Assembly: GCA_038237645.1 (NCBI GenBank) | Contig: JBBRYN010000002.1 | Coordinates: 117,840 to 181,839 of the forward strand | Length of the DNA: 64,000 nt | Direction of reading: 5' to 3' | Source: QHCA01 sp038237645 | GTDB taxonomy: Bacteria; Actinomycetota; Actinomycetes; Mycobacteriales; QHCA01 | In this document: positions 48,596-56,962 of the stretch, in pieces | Position numbering within the stretch: position 1 is the stretch's first letter | Layout of the letters: the number at the start of each line of letters is the position of its first letter | Translations under genes and position numbers: made by a program | The notes under the pieces: generated by a model | Database searches by the model: none | What the model was told of the DNA's origin: nothing | What the model saw: the letters and a program-made list of their open reading frames with translations, nothing else

Positions 48596-50065
48596 ATGAC
48601 GAGTCCTCCTGCCCAGCCAGCCCGCCGGGACCGGCCCTCCGCCGGGCCGTTCGGGTCGGTCGAGCTCTCCGACGACGACTTCCCTGACGGCGACTTTCCT
48701 GACGGCGACCAGCTCGAGCTGGCCGACCGCCAGGCGTTGCGCCGGGTCGGCGGGCTCTCGACCGAGCTGGTCGACGTCACCGAGGTCGAATACCGGCAGC
48801 TGCGGCTGGAGCGGGTCGTGCTCGTCGGCGTGTGGACCACCGGGACGCTGGACGACGCCGAAAACTCCATTGCCGAGCTCAAGGCTCTCGCCGAGACCGC
48901 CGGATCGCTGATCCTGGAGGGCGTCATCCAGCGCCGCGGCAAGCCCGACCCGGCCACCTACATCGGGTCGGGCAAGGCCAAGGAGCTGCGCGAGATCGTG
49001 ATCTCGACCGGCGCCGACACCGTCGTCTGCGACGGCGAGCTGTCACCGGGTCAGCTGCGCAAGCTCGAGGAGGTCGTCAAGGTCAAGGTCATCGACCGCA
49101 CCGCATTGATCCTCGACATCTTCGCTCAGCACGCGCGCAGCCGCGAGGGCAAGGCCCAGGTGGAGTTGGCCCAGTTGCAGTACATGCTGCCGAGGCTGCG
49201 CGGCTGGGGCGAGTCGATGTCCCGGCAGGCCGGTGGCCGGGTTGCCGGTGGCGGGGGGATCGGCACCCGTGGCCCGGGCGAGACCAAGATCGAAACCGAC
49301 CGACGGCGAATCCGGGCCAAGATCTCCAAGCTGCGCAAGGACATCAAGGCGATGGCCGGCGGCCGAACCGTCCAGCGGCAGGAGCGGGTCCGCAACCAGA
49401 CCCCCGCCGTGGCGATCGCCGGATATACCAACGCGGGCAAGTCCTCGGTGCTCAACCGGCTCACCAATGCCGGCGTGCTGGTCGACGACACGCTGTTCGC
49501 CACGCTCGATCCGGCCGTCCGGCGGGCGGAGACCGCTGAGGGCCGCGACTACACCCTCACCGACACCGTGGGGTTCGTCCGGCACCTGCCGCACCAACTG
49601 GTCGAGGCATTCCGCTCGACACTGGAAGAGGTCGGGGAGTCCGACGTCATCGTCCATGTCGTTGACGGGTCGCATGCCGACCCCGAGTCGCAGGTCGACG
49701 CGGTGCACGAGGTGCTCGGCGAGATCGAGGCGCAGCACGTGCCGGAGATGCTTGTCGTCAACAAGGTCGACGCCGCCGACCCGCTGGTGCTCGACCGGCT
49801 GCGGCGAGTCCTCCCGGCTGCCTTGTTCGTCTCGGCGCGGACCGGTGAGGGCATGGACGAGTTGCGTACGGCGATCGAGTGCGCCCTGCCCGTGCTGTCG
49901 GTGCAGGTCGACGTCCTGGTCCCCTACGTCCGTGGCGACCTGGTGTCGCGGGTGCACGACGCGGGCGACGTGCTTGCCGAGACGCACACCGGGGAGGGCA
50001 CGCACCTGCAGGCCAGGGTCACGGCGGCCCTGGCCGCCGACCTCGCACCGTTCGCGACCTCCTGA
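48596..50065 (+). CDS. hflX: ribosome-associated GTPase HflX
   Basis: GTPase that rescues stalled or splits 70S ribosomes. 489 residues: N-terminal HflX domain (VLVGVWTTGTLDDAEN, ELSPGQLRKLEEVVKVKVIDRTALILDIFAQHARSREGKAQVELAQLQY), the GPGETKIETDRRRI stretch, and the G domain with GYTNAGKSSVLNRLT (G1), DTVGFVRHLPHQLVEAFRSTLEEV (G3) and NKVDA (G4). ATG at 48596 with GGAGG close upstream; an upstream in-frame ATG at 48566 remains possible. Divergent from aceB. Confidence 0.95.
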   Translation: MTSPPAQPARRDRPSAGPFGSVELSDDDFPDGDFPDGDQLELADRQALRRVGGLSTELVDVTEVEYRQLRLERVVLVGVWTTGTLDDAENSIAELKALAETAGSLILEGVIQRRGKPDPATYIGSGKAKELREIVISTGADTVVCDGELSPGQLRKLEEVVKVKVIDRTALILDIFAQHARSREGKAQVELAQLQYMLPRLRGWGESMSRQAGGRVAGGGGIGTRGPGETKIETDRRRIRAKISKLRKDIKAMAGGRTVQRQERVRNQTPAVAIAGYTNAGKSSVLNRLTNAGVLVDDTLFATLDPAVRRAETAEGRDYTLTDTVGFVRHLPHQLVEAFRSTLEEVGESDVIVHVVDGSHADPESQVDAVHEVLGEIEAQHVPEMLVVNKVDAADPLVLDRLRRVLPAALFVSARTGEGMDELRTAIECALPVLSVQVDVLVPYVRGDLVSRVHDAGDVLAETHTGEGTHLQARVTAALAADLAPFATS

Positions 50066-50066
50066 G

Positions 50067-50692
50067 TCAGCCGCCGCTCGGTGGTGCCGTCCGGTTGGCG
50101 AACATCTCCTCGCCGGCCTGCCACGTGACGCCTCGGTCGTGGGAGGTCTCGGCACTCCACCGGAAGGAGTGGCCGGTGATCTCTGCGAACCGCCAGCGCA
50201 ACTCTGGCGAGTCCTCGTCGCTGAGCAGCACGATGCCTCCGTCGACGGGCCGGCCGACGAAGCGGCGAACGCGTCCGTTGACCGGCTCGATCCAGGTCGA
50301 GTGCCACCCGTCGAGGGCAGGGTCGTAGAAGCGGATGGTCGATCCGTGGAAGGCCAGCGGGGCCGGCCCGCACCGGGTCGGCCCGGACCGGGGACGATCC
50401 AGACGTCCTGCACCGCCCGACCCCCGAGCACCCAGCCGAAGTGCACCTCGCCGGTCATCTCGACCGGTTGCCCGTCGACACCCGGACCGCACCACCGGAG
50501 ATCCCAGGAGCCGACGAACTGGCCGAACAACTGCAACGTCTCGGCGAGGTCGGGGTCGGGGCCAGGCGCATGCAGCGCGGTGGCCGGGCCGTTGCCTGCC
50601 GGGGCGGAGACGGTCGACGGATTTATCGCAGGCGTGATTTCAGAGCTTCCGCAGCACAGTGACAACGCGGCCGAGCACTGTGGCCTCGTCAC
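50067..50692 (-). pseudogene. conserved hypothetical protein, frameshifted
   Basis: Two parts in different frames: TLQLFGQFVGSWDLRWCGPGVDG ... VHFGWVLGGRAVQDVWIVPG, then, after a shift near 50345-50365, LAFHGSTIRFYDPALDGWHSTWIEPVNGRVRRFVGRPVDGGIVLLSDED ... RWSAETSHDRGVTWQ. The pieces together look like one beta-rich small protein of the DUF1579-like kind (about 190-200 residues). The likely start overlaps the lexA end by about 50 bases. It converges with hflX, with one base between the stops. Confidence 0.65.
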
Positions 50693-51320
50693 CCGGAATC
50701 GGCGAATAGGCAGGGTTCTGCGGCAGCAGCCAGACGTGCCCGTCGCGGTGCCGGAAGGTCTTTACCGTTGCCTCACCGTCGATCATCGCCGCAACGATCT
50801 CGCCGTTTTCGGCGGAGTTCTGTTGGCGCACGACCACCAGGTCACCGTCGGCGATGGCGGCGTCGATCATCGAGTCCCCGACCACCCGCAGGCAGAACAG
50901 GGTGCCCTCGCCGACCAGATCGCGGGGGAGCGGCAGCACCTGCTCGACGGCCTGATCGGCCAGGATCGGGCCACCGGCGGCGATCCGGCCGACCACTGGC
51001 ACGTAGGCCGGGGCCGGCTGGGCAGCCTGGCGCGCGGCCTCGTCGTCGGCTGAGGCATCGGGGAGGCGTACGTCGACCGCGCGCGGTCGGTTGGCATCGC
51101 GCCGCAGGAAACCCTTCGCCTGCAGTGCGCCGAGTTGGTGCGCCACGCTGCTGGTGCTGGTGAGGCCGACCGCCTCACCGATCTCGCGCACGCTAGGTGG
51201 GTAGCCCTGCCGGCGCATGTGCTCGCGGATGACCTCGAGAATCCGCCGCTGGCGGGGGGTCAGCCCGGCCTCATCGGCCGCTCCGTCGGGGATCTCGGTC
51301 ACCGAGTCGCCGGTGCTCAC
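50640..51320 (-). CDS. lexA: SOS repressor LexA
   Basis: 226-residue repressor of SOS genes. N-terminal winged HTH (LTPRQRRILEVIREHMRRQGYPPSVREIGEAVGLTSTSSVAHQLGALQAKGFLRRD); C-terminal peptidase domain with cleavage site RIAAGGP (Ala115-Gly116), nucleophile Ser150 in GDSMIDA and general-base Lys187 in ATVKTF. Start is GTG 51320 with AAGGAGG 8 bases upstream; the adjacent GTG 51323 is possible. A LexA box lies 90 bases upstream, showing autoregulation. Divergent from the LysM gene. Confidence 0.97.
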   Translation of the reverse strand: MSTGDSVTEIPDGAADEAGLTPRQRRILEVIREHMRRQGYPPSVREIGEAVGLTSTSSVAHQLGALQAKGFLRRDANRPRAVDVRLPDASADDEAARQAAQPAPAYVPVVGRIAAGGPILADQAVEQVLPLPRDLVGEGTLFCLRVVGDSMIDAAIADGDLVVVRQQNSAENGEIVAAMIDGEATVKTFRHRDGHVWLLPQNPAYSPIPGDEATVLGRVVTVLRKL

Positions 51321-51409
51321 CACAGGTGCCTCCTTGAGCGTTTCGGCCGGCCGATCAGGTCGTCGGGTGGCCAACGTGTTGCCGACCGTAACCCGATTGC
51401 CCCTGCCGT

Positions 51410-51425
51410 TCAAACAAACGTTCGA
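51410..51425. promoter_or_regulatory. LexA (SOS) box at the lexA promoter
   Basis: TCAAAC-AAAC-GTTCGA, 11 of 12 positions of TCGAAC-N4-GTTCGA, in the divergent lexA/LysM region, nearer to lexA. Fits autoregulation of lexA. Confidence 0.85.
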
Positions 51426-51472
51426 ACGACACGCCGTGAGATCTGGAAACTGTCGGAGCCTCGTGCTACACA

Positions 51473-51488
51473 TCGCACGTACGTTCGA
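51473..51488. promoter_or_regulatory. second LexA (SOS) box, at the LysM gene
   Basis: TCGCAC-GTAC-GTTCGA, 11 of 12 positions of the consensus, 48 bases before the LysM start. With its own box the LysM gene is probably SOS-induced, as the homologue next to lexA is in mycobacteria. Confidence 0.7.
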
Positions 51489-51535
51489 TCGCACAGGCGT
51501 TCGATCCGCAAGGACGATTCCCATGGAGGGCAACC

Positions 51536-52039
51536 ATGACGATCACCGTGCCGGAGCGCACGCCGATGGGACCCGGCGGCCCGCTGGCCCTCGCCGACCC
51601 CGCTTCGCTCTTGTTCCGGCCGCCTCGCCGGGCTCGCCCGCTGCGGCTCGTCCCGACCGGTCCGGTCTGGCCGGCGACACGTCCGAGCATTCCCGCGACG
51701 CGTCGGTCCAATTCCGCGACAGTGCCTGCGGCTCCTGCGACCCCGCCGATGCGACTCACCCGGCGTGGCCGGCTGCTGGTGACCACGACCACCGCCGCGC
51801 TGATCGCTGTCATCGCACTGACCGCCGCCGCCCAGCCCGGGCATCCCGACCATCCTGGCCGTCCTGCCCAGGACCGACTCGCCGGCTCGGTGGTTGTGCA
51901 GCCCGGCGACACGCTGTGGGCACTTGCCGTTCGAGCCGATCCCGGGGCTGATCCCCGAGCGACCGTCGAGCGCATCCGCAGGCTCAACGGCATGCCGGAT
52001 TCGACAGTTCGCCCGGGTCAGCACCTCCAGATGCGCTAG
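51536..52039 (+). CDS. LysM-domain membrane protein, SOS-linked
   Basis: 167 residues: Pro/Arg-rich cytosolic N-terminus, one membrane helix (LLVTTTTAALIAVIALTAAA, about residues 80-99) and an external LysM domain (VVVQPGDTLWALAVRADPGADPRATVERIRRLNGMPDSTVRPGQHLQM) that binds peptidoglycan. It corresponds to Rv2719c of M. tuberculosis, divergent from lexA, an SOS-induced protein reported to act on the cell wall. A role in delaying division after DNA damage is plausible by analogy. Confidence 0.88.
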   Translation: MTITVPERTPMGPGGPLALADPASLLFRPPRRARPLRLVPTGPVWPATRPSIPATRRSNSATVPAAPATPPMRLTRRGRLLVTTTTAALIAVIALTAAAQPGHPDHPGRPAQDRLAGSVVVQPGDTLWALAVRADPGADPRATVERIRRLNGMPDSTVRPGQHLQMR

Positions 52040-52112
52040 CAAGCCGGGACAGCGCCGACACGCCCGGCCGATGCGCTTGCCAGAGCTAGTGGTCCGGGCT
52101 TACCTTGGACCC

Positions 52113-52239
52113 CACATGTTGTGAATCACAGGCATGTAATCCTTCCACAGGATGTACACAGGGTTGGACGGTCGGCTGCACAGGTTCTCCGCAGCTTGCC
52201 CACAGTTCTGTCCACAGCTCCGGCCGAAGCTCCCTCACA
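52113..52239 (+). promoter_or_regulatory. CACAG-rich regulatory region upstream of nrdR (DnaA/NrdR-like sites)
   Basis: The 240-base gap before nrdR has seven copies of CACAG in one orientation between 52125 and 52240. Two are one mismatch from the actinobacterial DnaA box TTGTCCACA: TTGCCCACA (52196-52204) and CTGTCCACA (52208-52216). A palindrome CACA-TGT-TGTG (52113-52123) resembles an NrdR box core. Control of the nrdR-nrdJ genes by DnaA, NrdR or both is suggested, not shown. Confidence 0.45.
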
Positions 52240-52279
52240 GGCAGACCGGCTAGGCGAGTGTTGAGAAAGGGGTGTTGCT

Positions 52280-52822
52280 GTGCGCTGTCCCTACTGCCGG
52301 TCCCCCGACTCACGGGTTGTCGATTCCCGCGAGGTCGACGAAGGCCAGACGATTCGCCGCCGGCGTTCCTGCTCGCAGTGTGGCAAGCGGTTCACCACGG
52401 TCGAGGAGGCCACGCTAGCCGTCATCAAGCGCAGCGGGGTGACCGAGCCGTTCCGGCGTGACAAGGTGGTGACCGGCGTTCGGAAGGCCTGTCAGGGCCG
52501 ACCGGTCGACGATGACGCGCTGGCGCTGCTGGCCCAGCAGGTGGAGGACGCAGTCCGCGCCACCGGCGCGGCCGAGGTCGAGTCCGGCGACGTCGGCCTC
52601 GCCATCCTGGGGCCGCTCCGCGCGCTAGACGAGGTGGCCTACCTGCGCTTTGCCAGCGTCTATCGCGGGTTCGACTCGCTGACCGACTTCGAGGCCGAGA
52701 TCGCCACCCTGCGCGCGGCCCAGCGGAGTCGCCCTGAGGAGGACCACGAGGTCGGCAAGCACGGCGACGCCCATGACCCCGCTCCGCCGCCCCCGGCTCG
52801 CGGCCGGGTCCAGGTCACCTGA
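52280..52822 (+). CDS. nrdR: transcriptional repressor NrdR
   Basis: Represses ribonucleotide reductase genes when dATP is high. 180 residues with N-terminal zinc ribbon (MRCPYCRSPDSRVVDSREVDEGQTIRRRRSCSQCGKRFTT, four cysteines) and the ATP-cone domain (VIKRSGVTEPFRRDKVVTGVRKACQGRPV). The last 30 residues are a longer acidic/proline tail than usual. GTG start with GAAAGGGG upstream. nrdJ follows after 81 bases. Confidence 0.96.
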   Translation: MRCPYCRSPDSRVVDSREVDEGQTIRRRRSCSQCGKRFTTVEEATLAVIKRSGVTEPFRRDKVVTGVRKACQGRPVDDDALALLAQQVEDAVRATGAAEVESGDVGLAILGPLRALDEVAYLRFASVYRGFDSLTDFEAEIATLRAAQRSRPEEDHEVGKHGDAHDPAPPPPARGRVQVT

Positions 52823-52903
52823 CGGACCGCGCGCCTACCGACATCGGGCATTGGCCCAGTCACGAAAGCGTTGAAATCACCGAGGACGGAAGGCAGGACA
52901 GCT

Positions 52904-55693
52904 ATGACGGAGGCGGTCGGCACCAAGCGTGGCGATGCGGGATTGCACATGGCCCGGGTGTTCACCACCGAGGGAGTGCATCCCTACGACACGGTGGCGT
53001 GGGAGCGCCGTGACGTCGTGCTGACCAATTGGCGGGACGGCTCGATCAACTTCGAGCAGCGTGGGGTGGAGTTCCCGGACTTCTATTCGGTCAACGCCGC
53101 CAACATCGTCACCAGCAAATACTTCCGCGGAGCGGCAGGCACCGAGCAGCGGGAGTCCAGTCTGCGTCAGCTCATCGACCGGGTGGTCGACGCTTACAGC
53201 GCCGCGGGCCTCGGGCATGGATACTTCGCCGGGCCGAAGGACGCCGAGGTGTTCAACGACGAGCTCAAGTACGCGCTGCTGCACCAGTACTTCAGCTTCA
53301 ACTCACCCGTCTGGTTCAACGTCGGCACCACGGCGCCGCAGTTCGTCAGCGCCTGCTTCATCCTCTCCGTCGAGGACGACATGGACTCCATCCTCGACTG
53401 GTACAAGGAGGAGGGACTGATCTTCAAGGGCGGGTCGGGTGCGGGCGTAAACCTCTCGAAGATCCGGTCCTCGAAGGAGCTGCTCTCCTCCGGCGGCACG
53501 GCGTCCGGCCCGGTGTCCTTCATGCGGGGGGCCGACGCCTCGGCCGGCACCATCAAGTCCGGTGGTGCGACCCGGCGCGCGGCCAAGATGGTCGTACTCG
53601 ACGTCGACCACCCGGACATCGAGGAGTTCATCGAGCTCAAGGCGCGCGAGGAGGAAAAGATCCGCGTGCTGCGCGACGCCGGGTTCGACATGGACCTCGG
53701 CGGCAAGGACATCACCAGCGTGCAATACCAAAACGCCAACAACTCGGTCCGGGTCAGCGACGAGTTCATGCGGGCTGTCGAGGAGGGCAAGGAGTTTCAC
53801 CTGCGTGCCCGCCAGGACAACCGGGTCCTGCAGACCGTTGACGCCCGTGCGCTCTTCCGCAAGATGGCCAAGGCGGCCTGGGAGTGTGCCGACCCGGGCA
53901 TCCAGTACGACGACACGATCAACGACTGGCACACCAACCCGGAGAGCGGCCGGATCACCGCGAGCAACCCGTGCAGTGAATACCTCAGCCTCGACAACTC
54001 CTCGTGCAATCTCGCCTCGCTCAACCTGATGCGCTTCCGCAAGGCCGACGGCACGTTCGACGCTCCGCTGTTCGCCAAGGTCGTAGAACTCGTCGTCACG
54101 GCCATGGACATCTCGATCTGCTTCGCCGACTTCCCGACCGACAAGATCGGTGAGACGACCCGGGACTACCGCCAGCTGGGCATCGGCTACTGCAACCTCG
54201 GCGCGCTGCTGATGTCCACCGGCCACGCCTACGACGGCGAGGACGGCCGGGCCATGGCCGCCGCGATCACCTCGTTGATGACGGGCGCGGCCTACAAGCG
54301 CTCGGCCGAGCTTGCCGGCGTGGTCGGGTCCTACGCCGGCTACGCCAAGAACGCCCAGGCGCATACCCGGGTGATGCGCAAGCACGCCGCGGCGACCGAC
54401 GTCGTCCGTACGATGGGCGCCGACGACGCAGCCGTCCTCCGGGCGGCGACCGCGGCCTGGCGGGACTGCCTGGCCACCGGCGCAGCCAACGGCTGGCGCA
54501 ACGCCCAGGCCAGCGTGCTCGCGCCGACCGGCACGATCTCGTTCTTCATGGACGCCGACACGACCGGCGTCGAGCCGGACCTCGCCCTCGTCAAGTACAA
54601 GAAGCTCACCGGCGGGGCGTCGATGCAGATCGTCAACCGCACGGTCCCGATGGCGCTGCGCACGCTCGGCTACAGCGAGGAGACGGTCGAGGCGATCGTC
54701 GAATACATCACCGAGCACGGTCACGTCGTCGGCGCTCCCGGCATCCGCGAGGAGCACTACGAGGTCTTCGACTGCGCGATGGGTGAGCGGTCGATCTCCT
54801 GGATGGGGCATGTGCGGATGCTGGCGGCGGTGCAGCCGTTCCTGTCCGGCACGGCCAGCAAGACGGTCAACCTGCCGGCCACCGCCACGATCGAGGACAT
54901 CGAGAAGGCCTACTTCGAGGCCTGGAAGGTCGGCCTCAAGGCGCTCGCCGTCTATCGCGACAACTCCAAGGTCGGTCAGCCGCTGTCGGACACCTCCGCC
55001 AAGAAACAGGCCGCTGCGGCGGCCGTGCCAGAGAGCCGCCCGGTACGCAAACGGCTGCCCAAGAAGCGCCCCTCGCAGACGGTCTCGTTCGCCGTCGGCG
55101 GCGCGGAGGGCTACCTGACCGCGGGGTCCTATCCAGACGACGGTCTTGGCGAGGTGTTCCTCAAGCTCGGCAAGCAGGGGTCCACGCTGGCCGGCGTCAT
55201 GGACGCCTTCTCGATCGCCATCTCCATCGCGCTGCAGTACGGCGTGCCGCTGTCGACCTACGTATCGAAGTTCACCAACATGCGCTTCGAGCCGGCCGGT
55301 ATGACCGACGATCCCGACATCCGGATCGCCAACTCGGTGATGGACTACATCTTCCGTCGACTCGCCCTGGACTACCTGCCTGACGACACCCGCGCCGAGC
55401 TGGGAATCTTCACCGCCGACGAGCGCATTGCCCGGTTGGACGCGTCTGCTGCCATGACTCCGCTGGCAGATGCCGATCCCGACATCGAAGGCATGCGGTC
55501 CTCGGCCCCGGTCGAGCAGAACCGGCAGTCGGCCGCCCGGCCGGAGATGGCGACCGGGGGGATGGGAGGGCAGACGCTGTCCGGCCAGACCGCCGTCGAC
55601 GCGCCGCTGTGCATGACCTGCGGCGTCACGATGCGCCCGGCCGGCAGTTGCTATGTCTGCGAGTCCTGCGGGAGCACCAGCGGCTGCAGCTGA
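52904..55693 (+). CDS. nrdJ: vitamin B12-dependent ribonucleotide reductase NrdJ
   Basis: Class II reductase, 929 residues, making dNTP precursors with adenosylcobalamin, without oxygen dependence. Landmarks: SPVWFNVG, ACFILSVEDDMDSI, KGGSGAGVNLSKIRSSKELLSSGGTASGPVSFMRGAD, NPCSEYLSLDNSSCNLASLNLMRF, APTGTISFFMDADTTGVEPDLALVKYKKL and LPATATIEDIEKAYFEAW. The C-terminus is a cysteine-rich tail (MTCGVTMRPAGSCYVCESCGSTSGCS), typical for actinobacterial NrdJ. ATG 52904 is taken rather than an upstream in-frame ATG at 52871. Confidence 0.97.
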   Translation: MTEAVGTKRGDAGLHMARVFTTEGVHPYDTVAWERRDVVLTNWRDGSINFEQRGVEFPDFYSVNAANIVTSKYFRGAAGTEQRESSLRQLIDRVVDAYSAAGLGHGYFAGPKDAEVFNDELKYALLHQYFSFNSPVWFNVGTTAPQFVSACFILSVEDDMDSILDWYKEEGLIFKGGSGAGVNLSKIRSSKELLSSGGTASGPVSFMRGADASAGTIKSGGATRRAAKMVVLDVDHPDIEEFIELKAREEEKIRVLRDAGFDMDLGGKDITSVQYQNANNSVRVSDEFMRAVEEGKEFHLRARQDNRVLQTVDARALFRKMAKAAWECADPGIQYDDTINDWHTNPESGRITASNPCSEYLSLDNSSCNLASLNLMRFRKADGTFDAPLFAKVVELVVTAMDISICFADFPTDKIGETTRDYRQLGIGYCNLGALLMSTGHAYDGEDGRAMAAAITSLMTGAAYKRSAELAGVVGSYAGYAKNAQAHTRVMRKHAAATDVVRTMGADDAAVLRAATAAWRDCLATGAANGWRNAQASVLAPTGTISFFMDADTTGVEPDLALVKYKKLTGGASMQIVNRTVPMALRTLGYSEETVEAIVEYITEHGHVVGAPGIREEHYEVFDCAMGERSISWMGHVRMLAAVQPFLSGTASKTVNLPATATIEDIEKAYFEAWKVGLKALAVYRDNSKVGQPLSDTSAKKQAAAAAVPESRPVRKRLPKKRPSQTVSFAVGGAEGYLTAGSYPDDGLGEVFLKLGKQGSTLAGVMDAFSIAISIALQYGVPLSTYVSKFTNMRFEPAGMTDDPDIRIANSVMDYIFRRLALDYLPDDTRAELGIFTADERIARLDASAAMTPLADADPDIEGMRSSAPVEQNRQSAARPEMATGGMGGQTLSGQTAVDAPLCMTCGVTMRPAGSCYVCESCGSTSGCS

Positions 55694-55817
55694 TACCGAG
55701 CGATATTGCAACGGATGCAGCCTCGTCGGACGGGCTGCGCTACGGCGCAGACGGCTGGTCTGTCAGGTCACCACCGTCCCGCAGAGGGACCAGCGCCTTC
55801 CGCACGGCGAGACCCAT

Positions 55818-55850
55818 AATGGTACTAATATCCATCAGTCTAGTACCATT
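55818..55850. promoter_or_regulatory. 10-bp palindrome at the fic promoter
   Basis: Perfect inverted repeat AATGGTACTA (55818-55827)/TAGTACCATT (55841-55850) with a 13-base spacer, in an AT-rich pocket of an otherwise GC-rich region. A -10-like TAATAT lies at 55826-55831. A repressor binding here would cover the promoter of the downstream Fic gene, which starts 24 bases further on. Confidence 0.6.
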
Positions 55851-55873
55851 GTTGGTCTCTTTGGAGGTTTCCC

Positions 55874-56938
55874 TTGCGCTCCTTCGCAGACCTCGACCGG
55901 CTGATCGGCGGGGTCCCGGCCGGGGTGGTCGTGCGCCTGCGGACCATCGACACCGGCCGCGGCAGCGAGGCGCTCTACCGCAACCAGGTGCCCACCCTGC
56001 TCACCGAGCTTGCCCACCGCGCCAGGGTGCAGAGCATCACCGCATCTTCGGCCATCGAAGGCGTTGTGGTGCCCAACCTCGCGCGGGCCTCCAACATCAT
56101 CTCGGGACGGGCCACAGTGCTGCGGACCCGCTTTGAGCAGGAACTCGCCGGTTACCGCAAGGCACTCGACTACCTGTTCCAGGATGAGTGGCGTCCCCTG
56201 AACACCGGTCTGATCCTGCACCTGCATCGGCTGCTCTGGTCGGAGACAGATGTCGAGGGTGGACGCCTCAAGCTCGAGGACAACCTGGTGGTCGATCGTT
56301 CACCCGACGGCACGGTCGAGGTCCGGTTCGTTCCTGTACCGGCCGACCAGACCGCGTTCTACGTTGGCGAACTGGTCGACCGTCACCAGGCTGCGCTGGC
56401 CAGCGGCGAACACCATCCGGTCCTGCTCGTCGGATTGGCCGTGCTTGACCTCCTCGTCATCCACCCCTTCGTGGACGGCAACGGCCGGGTGGCCCGGGCA
56501 CTGGCCAACGCCCTACTGGTCGACGCCGGTTACGAGGTGTGCCGGTGGGTGTCCCTGGAGCAGTTGATCGCGGAGTCGGCCGATGCCTATTACGACGCAC
56601 TGCTCCGGTCGACCCATGGCTGGCACGAGGATGCCGCAGATCCGTGGCCCTGGCTGTCCTACTTCGTCAACGTTCTTGCCGACGCCTACGACAGCTTCGC
56701 CCGCCGGGCGGTATCCGCGCGCAGTGCTGGTACCAAACAGCAGCGGGTGCGGGATTGGGTGATCGGCCGAGCAACTCCGGTGTTTCGGCTGGCAGACGTG
56801 CGCACCGCTCTACCGGGCGTGAGCGACCAGACGATCCGGCTCGTGCTCGAGCAGCTCAAGGCCGCCCGGGTCGTTGCCCCCGAGGGATTCGGGCGGGCAG
56901 CGGTTTGGCGCAAGCAACCCGGCGACCGTCGAACGTAG
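55874..56938 (+). CDS. Fic-domain protein (class II, N-terminal inhibitory helix)
   Basis: 354 residues. Fic motif HPFVDGNGRVAR at 197-208 is intact, so transfer of AMP or another nucleotide to a target protein is expected. The inhibitory motif [S/T]xxxE[G/N] is present as SSAIEG (58-63), which makes it class II, self-restrained. A C-terminal winged helix (TPVFRLADVRTALPGVSDQTIRLVLEQLKAARVVAP) may bind DNA. TTG start with GGAGGT 7 bases upstream. No separate antitoxin gene is seen nearby. The AT-rich promoter hints at acquisition by transfer. Confidence 0.92.
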   Translation: MRSFADLDRLIGGVPAGVVVRLRTIDTGRGSEALYRNQVPTLLTELAHRARVQSITASSAIEGVVVPNLARASNIISGRATVLRTRFEQELAGYRKALDYLFQDEWRPLNTGLILHLHRLLWSETDVEGGRLKLEDNLVVDRSPDGTVEVRFVPVPADQTAFYVGELVDRHQAALASGEHHPVLLVGLAVLDLLVIHPFVDGNGRVARALANALLVDAGYEVCRWVSLEQLIAESADAYYDALLRSTHGWHEDAADPWPWLSYFVNVLADAYDSFARRAVSARSAGTKQQRVRDWVIGRATPVFRLADVRTALPGVSDQTIRLVLEQLKAARVVAPEGFGRAAVWRKQPGDRRT

Positions 56939-56962
56939 GCCAGGTGAGCATCGAGCGCTCGG

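Noticed and set aside
43233..48687. Very long plus-strand frames across glcF-aceB
   Set aside because: Antisense shadows of conserved enzymes; no ribosome binding sites or domain matches.
52823..52903. Cobalamin riboswitch before nrdJ
   Set aside because: The 81-base gap is too short and has no B12-box-like conserved core.
55694..55873. Antitoxin gene upstream of fic
   Set aside because: No start codon with a ribosome binding site and no antitoxin-like frame in the 180 bases; the Fic protein has its own inhibitory motif.
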